A stretch of DNA of 64,000 nucleotides, taken from contig JAQFVV010000553.1 in assembly GCA_028023455.1 (NCBI GenBank), positions 310,001-374,000 of the forward strand. The letters run 5' to 3'. Position numbers and translations under genes: made by a program. Source of the stretch: Epiperipatus broadwayi (Eukaryota; Onychophora; Udeonychophora; Euonychophora; Peripatidae). Under the pieces are notes generated by a model. The model was not told where the DNA came from, did no database searches, and saw nothing but the letters and a program-made list of their open reading frames with translations. Positions within the stretch are counted from its first letter, which is position 1; every line of letters starts with the position of its first letter. Positions 25,601-37,379 of this stretch are shown here, one piece after another.

Positions 25601-27450
25601 TAGAGTTTTAAAATGTTCTCCTCCAAGCGCATTAAAGTTTAAAAATAAAAAATAATTATTAATCCTTTTAGTAAAATTTATAGAAAATAATCCTTGGTTT
25701 TAGTATTTAGGATGATAATTATTAAGTCATAATATTAATTAATCCTGTGAAATTTCTTCAATATTCTCTTCCAATATTCTCTGCGGCATATCCGATGCAT
25801 CACTCCATCTAGCTTAACTTTAAAAATATTCGGTAAACTTTTTTACGATCCATTTTTTATTCAACTACTATATGTTCATTTTTTTTATATAGGTTTTATT
25901 TCTTAATAAGTTCTTTTTAATTCTTGTAAAATATATATTTTAAAAAAATGTTTTCCTTCAAAAAGGACTAAACATTCTATTTCTTTCATTATATTTTATG
26001 ATAACTCATATGATATAAATATCTTATTCTTTTTTTAAAAAAAAAAACTCCTGGATAAGCTTATAAATAATGCTTTTTAGACAGCAAATAGTTTTCTGTT
26101 TAAGCTTCCAGCACAATGCCCAAATTATTTTTATATGAGTTAGAATAATCCTCCGGTTGAGCATAAATAAAGCTATATTATAATTTAAACATATTTTTTT
26201 CGTAGTATATCCATCTCTATTGCGTGGTTTAGGTTAAACTTCAGATAAAATAATCCTGGCAAGTAACTTTTAAAAATTAGAAAATCATTTTCACGAAGTT
26301 CCCAAATATATTATTTTTTAAACTTTCTTTTGCAAAACACTTTAAAATTATCAATTAGTTTTTTGCAGATAAAGTTATAAGAAAGTATTAAAAAAATTGA
26401 CTAAAATAAAAATTTAAAAATACTATCTCTTACTTTCTCTGGTTTCAATACATTATTAATCTCCTCTTATACCCCTGTGCAATTCACATTTATAGTCTGT
26501 AAGAATACCTCATTTGATTGGTTGATTCTTACTTTAACTTGAGAACAAATTTACATATTTTCAGATTATAGCAGAATCAAGTTTCAAAAAATAAAATTTT
26601 TTATGACGTAATAAAATTTCAAAAATATTATTTAAAATTCCACTTTTAATTCAATTATTATTTTATTAAAACTATTTAAACATTTAAAATAACTTTTAAA
26701 ATAATTTTAATAACCTATTCCATTTATCTATTTTTATTTAAACAAAATATTTAATTTTTTTTTTTTATTAACTGTATTCATCTTTATTACATCATTTAAA
26801 CATGTTATACGATAGTTAACTTAATATTTAATATTTGCTTTGTACTAGGTGACAATTCCATCCAATTCTATAATATAATTTTTAAAATATTTTAAACTTT
26901 GTTATTAATTCAAACAAGCATGTGTGTGAAAGTATATAGTATACAAGTCACATGATTAATAACTTTGACAGACGATTTTCAATCTATTTCTCTGCCTAGA
27001 TTTATATAATTGATACACTTATTATATTATATAAAATAATTATAAAATTTGGAAGAACAATTTAGAAAATATAGAATTAAATACAATTTTCACCATCATA
27101 AAGTTTATATTTAAAATGTACTATATTAATTTTGACTATTAAATATGATTATAAATTTAAACATAGCATTTATTAACTATAAGTTTTAAACTATTAAAAT
27201 CGAATTTTTTAAATATACTTTTAATAGTTATAACAGTGTTATTTAATATGGCCAGCTTTTACAACCATATGCAACAATATTTAAAGCTTTACATAACTAT
27301 TTTTAAATGATTCATTATAATTTTATATACTACGTATTTTCTTTAACTTCAAATTGTACTTTATATTATAATTGACAAACTATAATTAACATATTAAAAA
27401 GAACATATTCTAAAATTTAAAATTTTTAGTAATTGACTGTTATGAACTAT
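22680..27450. other. very AT-rich sequence without gene
   Basis: About 4.8 kb with no frame above 60 codons that looks coding, no terminal repeats and no RNA gene seen. Codon-free AT filler, A/T runs and short (AAT)n or (TA)n tracts only. Confidence 0.5.
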
Positions 27451-27453
27451 TAC

Positions 27454-27585
27454 TGACCTATAGAAAAGGGCACAATATATATATATATATGTGCCCTTGT
27501 CTATAGGTCATCAAATAGCATATATAGGGGGAAGGATACGGAGGAGGTTAGAATATATATATATATATGCAGATATATGCTATTT
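27454..27585. repeat. two adjacent palindromes around (TA)n cores
   Basis: First palindrome 27454-27510: TGACCTATAGAAAAGGGCAC on the left mirrors GTGCCCTTGTCTATAGGTCA on the right, with (AT)n between. Second, 27513-27585: AAATAGCATATATA mirrors TATATGCTATTT across a G-rich segment and a second (TA)n. The segment GGTTAGAATATATA near 27546 is the inverse of TATATATTCTAACC next to element A (22675). Confidence 0.65.
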
Positions 27586-27599
27586 ATATAAGTCTAGTG

Positions 27600-29360
27600 A
27601 TGGAATAACTATTTATCTAAACAAATCTAAACAATATTCTTATCTATAATAATGGAGCACAGAGCCATTGGATGTCATTTACCCATTCAAAAAATTAAAA
27701 CAACACATTAGGTATTTGAATTTTATATTATTAAAAAATGATATATTTTAAATTAGTTATTGTCAAAAAAGAAAAAAATTCTAAACACTAATAAATGATT
27801 TATTATAATTTTAAAAAGTATTTTATTTACTGTTTTGACAAAAGCATTTTTTTTTAGCCAGTAGAAAATGCTTCCAGTTGCCAGTCTTTTCAAAGACAAC
27901 CTCTCATTAGTGACATCGTTTTTGCTTTAAAAATAAGTCTTTTACAAAAAGATTGCATCATAATCATTAATTTGTAAACAAATTACCAAAAATTACATTT
28001 TTTGTTTACACATCTACAATATTCAGTAATTTATCTTCAGGCAAATATTCATCCAATCAGAAATACTCATTTTTATTGTCTTCTAAGATATGCCTCTCAT
28101 AGTTTTGTCATATTAATAGAGTAATGCCAATCATACACAAAAATCCATATAATGCTGATATCTTCTGCAGGGGAAAGGAAAGTGGCAAAACACCACAAAC
28201 CATAATACAAGGTTATAATTAGGCTTAAAACAATGTAGAAAAGATAATGACCACAGCACTATTGCAATGTAAAAATCTGCATGGAAACATGATAATGCTT
28301 ATGGATTCAGTTAAAATGCATACTTTAATAAATACTCAAGAAACAAAACTATAAAAATTAGTTGTAGAGGGTAATACACCCGTTCTTCTCCCTGGTAAAA
28401 CTTGCTGTAATCTATCAATTTTTGATTTTAGCATTAAAATGTTATTGTATATCAGGAATCAATAATTTGGTCTAGATTTGTTAAAAACCTTATGTTTACA
28501 AATGAAAAACATTCTCAAAAATTCATATTTGAAATTAATAAAAAAATGAGTTTGTAATAAAAACAAAGGATTATTCTATCATTCAACAATCTGAGTAATT
28601 CCAGATAATCAATAAAATTATCTTTGATAGAAATTTATTTTTAAAACTCAACAAATAAATGTTAATCTCTAAAAAATATATGAAATTCTGCTTTAAAATA
28701 TTAAAATTGGTTTATAAGTTTTAGAATATCTCAAAGATTTTTTTAACAGAGCTTTGTTAATGAGAGGTAATAATGCTATGTGATCAGTTGTACAAACTGT
28801 AGTGACTATAATGTTTGTAGATTACTTTGTTAACATTTCACTAGAATTTATTACCTTCTATTTATGAAAATAAATCATATACATATAAAATAAAAGAGCA
28901 ATCATCTTTACTTTTAATTTTTATTAATTATTATACAGATTATTGTGTAACTTTTTCATTATAGCTTTGTTAACCTGCATGACTTAATTTTGCCACTTTA
29001 GGTCATTCTTATCTGATGATTGTAACTGATCTTTTAAAACATTAAAATTGATGAACATTTTAAAAATCTGAAGAAGTCAGTATCTTCTAGACCAATAGAA
29101 ATCTTCAAAGAATTTCTTTTAGAGTTTTTGAAAAAAAGTGCAGCTTCCATGATATTGATAGTTTTAGTTCTTTATAAACTGATTTTCATAGCATTTGTGA
29201 TATTTGAGAATTTTTGTATATAAAAAATATGACCTTTTGTTAAGTTTATTAAACATTTTTGATAAATTTTACATAATAATATATAATAATTATTTAAAAG
29301 AAAAACAATACATGCCTACTCTTTTATTTTATTTATATATGTTTTATTTTTAAAAATAAA
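27600..29360. other. AT-rich, gene-free
   Basis: No supported feature. The last ~60 bases before the PLE ORF (TATGTTTTATTTTTAAAAATA) also occur at 42740, probably part of the old dispersed repeat family. Confidence 0.4.
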
Positions 29361-29371
29361 AATTACTATAT

Positions 29372-30250
29372 TTGACTTTAATGTTAACAAAAAAAAATAC
29401 ATTACACAATAGCCTCCAGAATAAAACCAAACTTACTTTTACTACAACTTGGGAAAACCAAGACAAACAGGTCAAATACCTTGACATATGTGTTAGCAAA
29501 AATATAGATAAGCTGGACTACCAAATGATAGTCAAACCTTTGGAAGTAAGAGGCTTGACAAACCCTAATTCTTACGTGCCAGACTCACACAAACTTGCAG
29601 CCCTGTCTTAATTCATGTTTAGGAACCATAACTTGTGCAAATATGAGGCAGATAAAAGAAAAAATCTCATTAATTATATAACTGATTTAAGGAAAATAGG
29701 ACACACTTATTCATCCATCAACAGAAAAGTTAACAAATTTTTCTATAAAATAAACCACAACCACAAAAAAGAAAAACCAAAAATCTTAATTCCATACATT
29801 CACTCTACAGCTAAAAGTTTTATCAAGCAACTATCATGTGACTTTGAAGTCGCTTTCCGTTTACCTCCCAACACCAATAAAATGATAAATAATACCAAAG
29901 ACAGGATCAAACCTGAACTCACCCTTCAAGTTGTGTACAAAATTACCTGCCCCCAAAGAAATTGTATGGCAACATATTATGGAGAGACCAAAACTAACAT
30001 CACCACCAGAGTAGCTCAACACCAATACCTTTACAATAAAACCAAAACAAAGTTTGAAGGTAATTCGATTTTTGTCGAACATGAGAGAAATACTGGAAAT
30101 GCTTTTCTACCTACGACAGCCAGTGTCGTTTGCTCTGAAACAAACAACACCAAATGTAAAGTTAGGGAAGCTTACTTCATTGTGGCTGACCCATTGGCAA
30201 TCAACAGAAAAGAGGCCTGCTATTCCCTATCTTGTAAATGTTCCACATAA
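29372..30250 (+). pseudogene. Penelope-like element C-terminus: RT tail plus GIY-YIG endonuclease
   Basis: One plus-strand frame runs from 29372 to 30250 with a single in-frame TAA at 29609-29611. Codons before it (VKYLDICVSKN... and DSHKLAALS) match the end of the PLE reverse transcriptase/thumb, where F/YLD and a HK.AAL segment are conserved. After the stop, 211 codons give the linker and then the endonuclease: VVYKITCPQRNCMATYYGET followed by TTRVAQHQYLY, that is GIY as VYK, YIG as YYG, and the R...H segment. KVREAYFIVADPLAINRKEA follows near the end (the REA...P.INR block), and the ORF closes with CKCST. The catalytic-domain N-terminal two thirds of the RT are absent, so the copy is 5'-truncated. 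Apart from one stop it is well kept, hence fairly young. Confidence 0.82.
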
Positions 30251-30254
30251 CATC

Positions 30255-31925
30255 TGCACATAATTTTGCATAAAATTTGCATAATTTTACAGTTATTAAC
30301 AATAACTCACCATGAATATGGTACTGTAGACTGTCCCGAAAGTGCTTGGCGGTAAAATTTTAATAATTTCATGACAATTTATTAATAGCTTCATTATCTG
30401 TGTGCAGAGCACATATATATTAATTACACCTATGTAAAAGAGATTATGTAACATTGTTACCTGTAAAAATTAACACTATATTGGAATCTTTGTGATATTT
30501 TAAAACTTTTAAAACAGAATTTGATAGATTTATTGGTGATTAACATTTATTCATTTTCACTTTTAAAATAAGTAATTCTAAGGCAGTATTTTATTTTTTT
30601 ACACTGAATATTTCCTACATATGTAAACAGAGAGATTTGAACTCAGGTTTTTTTAATTTATTCATCCTCCACTCTATCACAAGCAACGGATACACATTTA
30701 AAAATAAATGTAAAATGAAAAAGATTTAATTAATTTTCTGAAGTCTGTTTTTATTCAGATCATTGATTGACATTTTATTATCTTTGTTCATATTACAAAT
30801 CATTTTGTCAATATCTTCAAAGTTTAAATCTGAAGTTTTAGAATATTTCTCATTTACAAAATTAAATTTTAAAAAATAAATCTCAATTTATTGAATTTTA
30901 GTATAAAATAAAGATTTTATACAGAAATGATAAGACAATAAAAAATGTCAGGATTTGACAGGGTTAACAAACTTTGCAAAAAAATAAGTTTTTATTTATT
31001 TCAAAATTTTTTCTAAAATAATGCCACAAATGGTCATCGTCACCAATTGTTGATGTTTTTTTATAAATACTGTTTATAGTTTAACCTTTTTTAAAAATGT
31101 ATTTGGTACTGACAAAGTGTGAAACTGGCTTTGTATAGAATGCTAAAAATGAATTGTGAAGAAGTAAGTCCATCAAATATATGAAGGCATAATTAAAACA
31201 CTTTGGCATTGCCACTTATTTGACTATACTGACCTCTTCAGTTTTTTTTTTAAAATTAAAATATTGATATTTGTTTACACGTGATGTTACTGAAAAAATA
31301 ATAAAATATTTCAAAAGATGGCAGTACAGTCACAATTTAAGTTAATGTGACATACATATTACAAGATTTGAATTATAATATTCTTACTATGTTAATAATC
31401 ACAAAATTTGAATGTTCATAATTTTTGACTGTGGTAAAGTTGGCAGACTCTAGAGTTCAAAATTCATGTATCATGACGTAGTTCTGTCACTTCTGCTGCT
31501 CAAACTTTTAATAAACTCCCGAGTATAATATTATTTACTACGTTGCTGTCCTGTGTCATTTATTGCAATTGGTAGAGTTTCAGATTCTGGAACCCAAGTC
31601 CCAAGGATCTAAATTTGTATGTACTTCTAAACAAATAAATTTACTTTTGCAATGCATGATTTGGGGTGCAGTTGTATTGTGGATATTAGAGTCCAAGATC
31701 TAAGAATTATGCTCAGTTTTATCAGTTCTGATTCAATAAATCAAGTTATTATATATTGATTGATTTGATCTTTATAAACACAACTGAATTCTCATCAATA
31801 TATTGATGTACTTCATAAATAAAATTTATTAGCCACTGATCGATGTAAATGTAACCAAACATAAATGTGAGTCTGCAGTAGCCAAATGAAAGGACTTTAA
31901 TAAATCCTGTGATTAATTTATCTCC
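30255..31925. other. PLE 3' flank and AT-rich DNA without gene
   Basis: The first ~150 bases are probably PLE 3' untranslated sequence. TTGATAGATTTATTGGTGATTA near 30520 is a further fragment of the dispersed repeat at 4870/42920. No gene or RNA recognised. Confidence 0.4.
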
Positions 31926-31929
31926 TGGT

Positions 31930-32545
31930 TAGGTCTCTCAATTCTTTTTTTAAAACTATTTTTAAGATGGGCTACTAGAAGACTGTCATTCACCAAAGAA
32001 TTTGATAAATCCAATGATGAGTCTGTCTTCTGGATAAAGTCTCCATGGGTTCCTTTACAATATTTTGTTTAATATATATTCAAACCATTAAACATCACAT
32101 GATCACCATTTTTTATGCTTGCTCACAACCGTTATTAAAACAGGCACAACTCTCCATACAGTAGTGTGACTACTGTATGGAGAGTTGTGCCTGTTTTAAT
32201 ATATATTACTTGCAGGGTCAGCTGTGAGATGGCTATCGCCAGTTGTAGATATTATCTTCTGAATAGAATCTCTACAGATTCCTTTACAATATCAGAATTT
32301 TGTTGAATATATGTTGATTTCAGGAAGAACAATAAGAAGTCATCCATCCATCAAAGGGCTTAATAAACTCAGTAATGAATCTATTTTTTGGATAAAATCT
32401 CTATAGGTTCCTTTACAATATTTTATCTAATATATGTTGCTCACAGAGTAGACTATATTAAAGAGCTGAATAAAGCCAGTGTTGAGGCTATTTTCTGAAC
32501 AGTCTCTACAGTTACCCTTACAATATTTTGTTTATTATTTATATT
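31930..32545. repeat. degenerate ~115-bp tandem repeat (left block)
   Basis: Units near 31960, 32220, 32340 and 32462 share AAGGGCTTAATAAA.CCAGTG, CTATTTTCTGGATAAAGTCT and CTACAGATTCCTTTACAATA followed by TTTTGTTTAATATATGTTG. The array is interrupted by a foldback (32085-32212) and by solo LTR C at 32546. Further units lie at 36525-36640 and 36880-36990. Confidence 0.62.
32085..32212. repeat. foldback family 1, copy 1 with perfect 33-bp hairpin
   Basis: TATTAAAACAGGCACAACTC continues to CCATACAGTAGT, then a 3-base loop GTG, then the exact reverse complement ending at about 32204: 33-bp perfect arms. The preceding ~50 bases (AAACATCACATGATCACCAT) are shared with copies at 35812 and 44768 (inverted). 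Confidence 0.8.
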
Positions 32546-34631
32546 GTAACAGTCAGAATCGTCACTCTCGCTAACACACTGCAGAATTCGAACCCCACAC
32601 ACGAAACTGAACACTCTAGGAGGGATTGCCTTCTAGATATACTAAGTTCGAATCTAAAGTCCAAATTTCACAGCACCACCTATGTGATAATGCATCTGAT
32701 GCTACTACTAGTATAACCTTTTACCGGTGCCTGGTGGTCAGGGAGAAACAAAGAGACTCTATACTAAGATAAGTTTGGGTTGCTAATTAACGTATATGGA
32801 TGTACAAAAGAAATGTAGAAAATAGATATAGAGACCGAGACAGTGATAGGAATCTATAAAATAAAATATCAAGTTTTAAATGATTTCAAAGATTTATTTA
32901 TATATATATATAACACCACTGTCTGCTTATATGAGACAGGGATGCTTACTAAATAATTGTTGGCATTACATTCCATTTAAATGACAAAAAGGTTTGTAAG
33001 AAAATATATTCTATCCCTCAGGCTAATAGTATTATGATAATATGCTTACAAGAGTTGGAAACATGTGCGAGATGCTTTGAATAATTATAAAAGTTTAATA
33101 AAATATTTGAAAATTAAGTGTTATAGAATATTTATTGATTTTGAGAATAGCACGGACAAAAGCTTACTATGCAATAAAGTAGGAATGTGATCAAGGCATT
33201 TATTTTAAAATAATAATTAAAGCAGAGGGGAGGTCGGTATTGCTAATAATGAATTTATTAAAGGATGGAGGTTGTGATACATTTAAATCACGTATGCTTT
33301 GTAAAAATAAATATATAAATAAAACAATAATGAATATTAGAAATGACTACAGAGGGCATCTCGCTGCTGACCCGTAGGAAAGTGTTGTCATGAACAGCCG
33401 AAACTTAGTGACTGGGTGACGACTGTGTCTAATTCCCAGGTGTGACATTTGAGTACACACTCTGCCTGGAAACTGCAGGAAGTGAAAAGGGAATGGACTT
33501 GGCCAATTAAAATCCTTGGAAAGTGAAACAAAGTGGTCTCAAGAACCAATTCATTTACCAGCAATACTAGACTAATGTATATAAAACATACAAAATGGGT
33601 TTACTTGGATTGAGAGAAATGCCCAATCAAATTCCCAAAAATTCATTTAAAAGGGTCCGCACATTCTTGACGTCAATGACAAACTTTGAAATTAAAGTAG
33701 AAAACAGTATTTAAAATTAGGAAAATGCATGCTTGCAGGTTTAAAAAGTATAATTTATTTACGCAATCATGCATTTGTGGCACATTTTAATCATTGCCTC
33801 GCACATACTCTCATATTAGGTTAAAATCAATAAAATGCAGATTTTAAACTATTTGATTATATATATATTAAAGAAAATTAGAATAGCCCTCAAACGAGTG
33901 ATTTGCGAGATAATAAAATTGGGAATTATTTATAAATTTAAAATATGCCTTAATATCGGCATCTTACTTTCAACAAAGGGGAATAATTCACTCGGTCAAA
34001 GACTATTCTGACACATTATCACAATAAAATAAAAGAAAGATTAATAAATAGAAAATATTAACCCAAGGATAGAGAGCAAAACTGTTGATTATATTACAAC
34101 ACGTTAAAGAAGTACATAATGAAGTTATGTGAAATAAAAGAAAACAATTTAAAATAGCTATAGCATGTTAGTTAGGAATCACAAGAGCTCTTGGGTTAAT
34201 TTGGGGTTACTTCTGGAGAAGCATTTTCAGATAGATTGATGGTTGGCAGGTTTTATACACTTCAGCAGCAAAATCTGGAATTGTTCATATTTTTGTCAGC
34301 AGCAGCAGTTCTGGGGTTCCTTATGTGATAGCTTTCAATGATCTAGAGCAGCAGCTGACCATCCCAAGGGGGAATAGCCTTCTTTCCAGATCTACTCTGG
34401 CATAATCAAGGTTAGCAAATTGTGTGGTAAACATGGTCAATTAATTTGGAGATGAAAACTCGGCTTCAAATTTAAGTTCGCAGGCACGTAGCTAAAAATC
34501 TCAGGAAAATATATTTTGAAGAATATTTTACTAGAATATTTTCACTAGACACATTTGCTGAAATATCACTAGGATAATTCCGGTTCGAAACATTTCATTA
34601 GCAAATCACTAGAATGGAGAACAAAAGAAAA

Positions 34632-34649
34632 CCCTCCTTTTTATAGTGG
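34632..34649 (-). promoter_or_regulatory. TATA-box promoter, LTR C copy 1
   Basis: The minus strand reads CCACTATAAAAAGGAGGG, a strong TATA box with GC-richer flanks. It is in the correct orientation for transcription of the LTR element and occurs again 291 bp away. Confidence 0.55.
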
Positions 34650-34922
34650 AATTAAACAATACAACTGCCCTGGAGCATTACAAAAATATATCGGACTTTG
34701 CTTACTTATCAGCAGTAATTAATCCTATCCGAATGTCTAAAGGAATTCAACAAAATTTAAATTTAAATTTGCAGGAATGTAGCTAAAAATCTCAGGAAAA
34801 TATATTTTGAAGAATATTTTACTAGAATATTTTCACTAAACACACTTGCTGAAATATCACTAGGATAATTTCGGTTAGAAACATTTCATTAGAAAATCAC
34901 TAGAATGGAGAACAAAAGAAAA

Positions 34923-34940
34923 CCCTCCTTTTTATAGTGG
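34923..34940 (-). promoter_or_regulatory. TATA-box promoter, LTR C copy 2
   Basis: Second identical TATAAAAAGG region, from the 291-bp tandem duplication. Confidence 0.55.
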
Positions 34941-35811
34941 AATTAAACAATACAACTGCCCTGGAGCATTACAAAAATATATCAGACTTTGCTTACTTAT
35001 CAGCAGTAATTAATCCTATCCGAATGTCTAAAGGAATTCAACAAAATTTTAATTAATTTTATTGTTAATTTCCTTGTTGACATTCGAATTACAAACTTGA
35101 TTTAATTAAAATTACTTTTATTAATTGACAGAAAACCTTAAGTGGACATCTGCTGTATTTTTAGATAATAATTAAAACTATTTTTCCTACCAGCCCTCAT
35201 TTATTTTAACAGAAAATATGGCATGATTTTAAATTCAAAAGAAAATTATTTTACTTTTTAAATTTCAATATTTGAATCTATTTACTAAATGAATATGAAT
35301 TTTATTTTAAATCAAAAATATATTACGACTGTAATATATTTTTGTAAATAGACTCAAACAAAATAATTTTAACTAACAATTTATAATTTTATCATAAGTT
35401 TTAAAATATATATCACAGTGTGTGCACAATTATGACTTATATAACCTACTTTTAAATAAATCTAAATTATGTGAACACACACATAATTCATAACATTTTA
35501 TTGATTTGGGAATGAGTTATATTTATATATAACACGAGCATTGTACTCGTGGTTTAAAATTGGGTGGGATTTTTGGTATATAAGCGCATTGCAGACACAC
35601 TATGATAGATTGGGATTCAAACTAAGGTATGAGGGTAGGAAAAAGGTGAGAAAAGGTGAAACGAAGATCTGCAAAGCAGACCCTACTGTTTCAATATGTT
35701 GTGTACATTTCTGAAGAAAAGGTAGATTTTTATATTACTTAAATTTTAATTTTTATGTTATTCATGATATACATATTTTCAATACAAATATCACATTCAT
35801 AGCAACCTAAA

Positions 35812-36062
35812 TTTAAGCCAATAAACATCACATGATCACCATTACTTATGCTTGCTTATAACTATTATTAAAACAGGCAAAACTCTCCATACAGTAGTGC
35901 CACTCAGTGCAAGCCAGGGTCTATGCATCCAATATCCCCAGACTAGTTTCTGGCTTGTGGCCTTCCTCAGTGAGGCTCCCTTCTGGCATCCATTGATTAC
36001 TCTGGCTTGCACTGAGTGGCAATACTGTATGGAGAGGTTTGCCTCTTTTTACCAACCTAAAT
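35812..36062. repeat. foldback family 1, copy 2 (~47-bp arms, 90-bp core)
   Basis: Left arm AAACAGGCAAAACTCTCCAT...GTGCCACTCAGTGCAAGCCAG pairs with the inverted right arm (about 36007-36053) with few mismatches. The core, read on the minus strand, contains CTGAGGA, a GGC...GCC stem and GAAACTAGTCTGGGG, an order reminiscent of a hammerhead ribozyme. A related core is at 54900-54960. A frame of 72 codons across it is a by-product of the repeat. Confidence 0.62.
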
Positions 36063-36520
36063 TTACTTAGTATTCACAGCATTTATATTCTCTCAGTCAT
36101 TACTTTAATATTTAAATATATTTCATTATTCAAATTTATTTAAATAATCCATTTTTTAAAAAGAGGTATATATGTCTCTTTTTTATCTGTAGCATCACGA
36201 TCCCCTGTGATTACTCAGGCATTTTTGATCTTGTGTTTCCTATCCTCTCTTTCTATACACACAATTCTGGCTATTGCTAGATCAAACTTACAGCCTGATT
36301 TATGTTCATGAACCATAAATATAAATGTGTATTCTTTACTCCTTCATGCCATATTATATAAGTATCTGTACTGGTATAGTCTAGTTGATAAACTAGCATA
36401 GGATTCTCCCGAATATGCAATATTGGGTACACTGTATTTTGTAAACAGTTTGTATGCTGACTCTGTGAGTCATTTAACCTTGGAATTGTATAATAATCTA
36501 TTTTGTTTAATGTAAGTTTT
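36063..36520. other. no feature recognised
   Basis: AT-rich filler between foldback copy 2 and the next ~115-bp repeat units. Confidence 0.4.
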
Positions 36521-36524
36521 TTGG

Positions 36525-36990
36525 AGGATGGGCTATGAGAGGTCTGTCGACTATCAAAGGGTTTAATAAAGTCAGTGTTGACCTATTTTCTGGATAAAGT
36601 CTCTACAGATTCGTTACAGTATTTTGTTCAATATATTTGCAATTTTTTTGTTTTATTAGTGCTTCTTTCACTTTTGGCTAAACCCTCTCACAAAATCAGA
36701 CCAATCTCGAAACTATAGACACCTTTGAAACACACACTTTTTTAGGTAAGACATATAACACATATTACAATTTAACTTCATATATATATATTATTTTTTT
36801 TAGAAATACTTAAAATTAATTTCATATAATATGTATTTAAATATATTTCAAACTTCTATTCCATCACCTATGATCTTTCAGGATGAATCATGGGATGGCT
36901 ATTATCCGTTAAAGGGCTTAATAAAGCCAATGGTGAATCTATTTGCCGCATGGGGTCGCTATCGGTTCTTTACAACATTTTGTTACGTAA
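36525..36990. repeat. degenerate ~115-bp tandem repeat (right block)
   Basis: Two units (36525-36640 and 36880-36990) with GGGCTTAATAAAGCCA.TG, CTATTTTCTGGATAAAGTCT and CTACAGATTCGTTACA, separated by ~240 bp of unrelated AT-rich sequence. A 66-codon frame over the second unit is not credible as a gene. Confidence 0.55.
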
Positions 36991-37078
36991 ACTTTAAAAA
37001 ACCCAGAAATTTATTCTTTATTTATAAATAAAAACATGTTAATTTTTACAAAAGAAGCATTTTGTCTGTCTTTAAAAT

Positions 37079-37363
37079 CATCATCATCATCATCAACAAC
37101 CATTATCAATCCACTGCAGCATGAAGGTCTCTCCAAGTTCAATCAACCATCTCCGATCTAGAGCCTTCTCTTCAACACATCACCTCTGCACACTTTCTTA
37201 TTTCATCCATCCATCTCATATATGGTCTCTTTCTGGTTTTTTTTACAGGTGTTATTGACCTCATTGAAAAAATTAAAAGACTGAAGTAGAGTTGGGCTGG
37301 ACATATTGCTAGAAGAGATGATAATAGACGGACAATTGAAATCTTAAACTGGATTCCAAGAGA
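37079..37363 (-). mobile_element. twin-primed RTE LINE insertion (copy 3)
   Basis: The left part, 37079 to about 37235, is the RTE 3' end on the minus strand, ending leftward in the (ATC)n/(GAT)n tail. The right part, about 37240-37363, is the adjacent upstream segment on the plus strand (IEKIKRLK, SWAGHIARRDDNRRTIEIL, NWIPRD). The outer edge of the inverted piece (NWIPRD) is directly continuous in the element with the start of the left piece (KRPYMRWMDE). This is the arrangement produced by twin priming. A 13-bp target-site duplication CTGTCTTTAAAAT lies at 37066-37078 and 37364-37376. Confidence 0.87.
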
Positions 37364-37379
37364 CTGTCTTTAAAATATG

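Larger units (their letters stand above)
34468..35049 (-). repeat. 291-bp tandem duplication inside LTR C
   Basis: Two nearly identical copies, about 34468-34758 and 34759-35049, each running from TTTAA.TT.GCAGG through GTAGCTAAAAATCTCAGGAA to GGAATTCAACAAAATTT. Each contains one TATA-box region. Confidence 0.85.
32546..35693 (-). mobile_element. solo LTR C (~3.15 kb), minus orientation
   Basis: On the minus strand it starts TGAAACAGTAGGG (at 35693) and ends CTGACTGTTACA (at 32546). These are the same TGAAACAG...GTTACA ends as element B's LTRs. Flanks carry the 4-bp duplication ATAT (32542-32545 and 35694-35697). Joining the flanks with one ATAT restores an uninterrupted unit of the surrounding ~115-bp repeat (TTTATAT/ATATGTTG), which is strong evidence for the boundaries. 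No internal region or second LTR is present, so it is read as a solo LTR left by recombination. It contains a promoter-bearing 291-bp tandem duplication. Confidence 0.72.

Noticed and set aside
36831-37031. 66-codon frame
   Set aside because: It lies over a unit of the ~115-bp tandem repeat and is closed in the other units.
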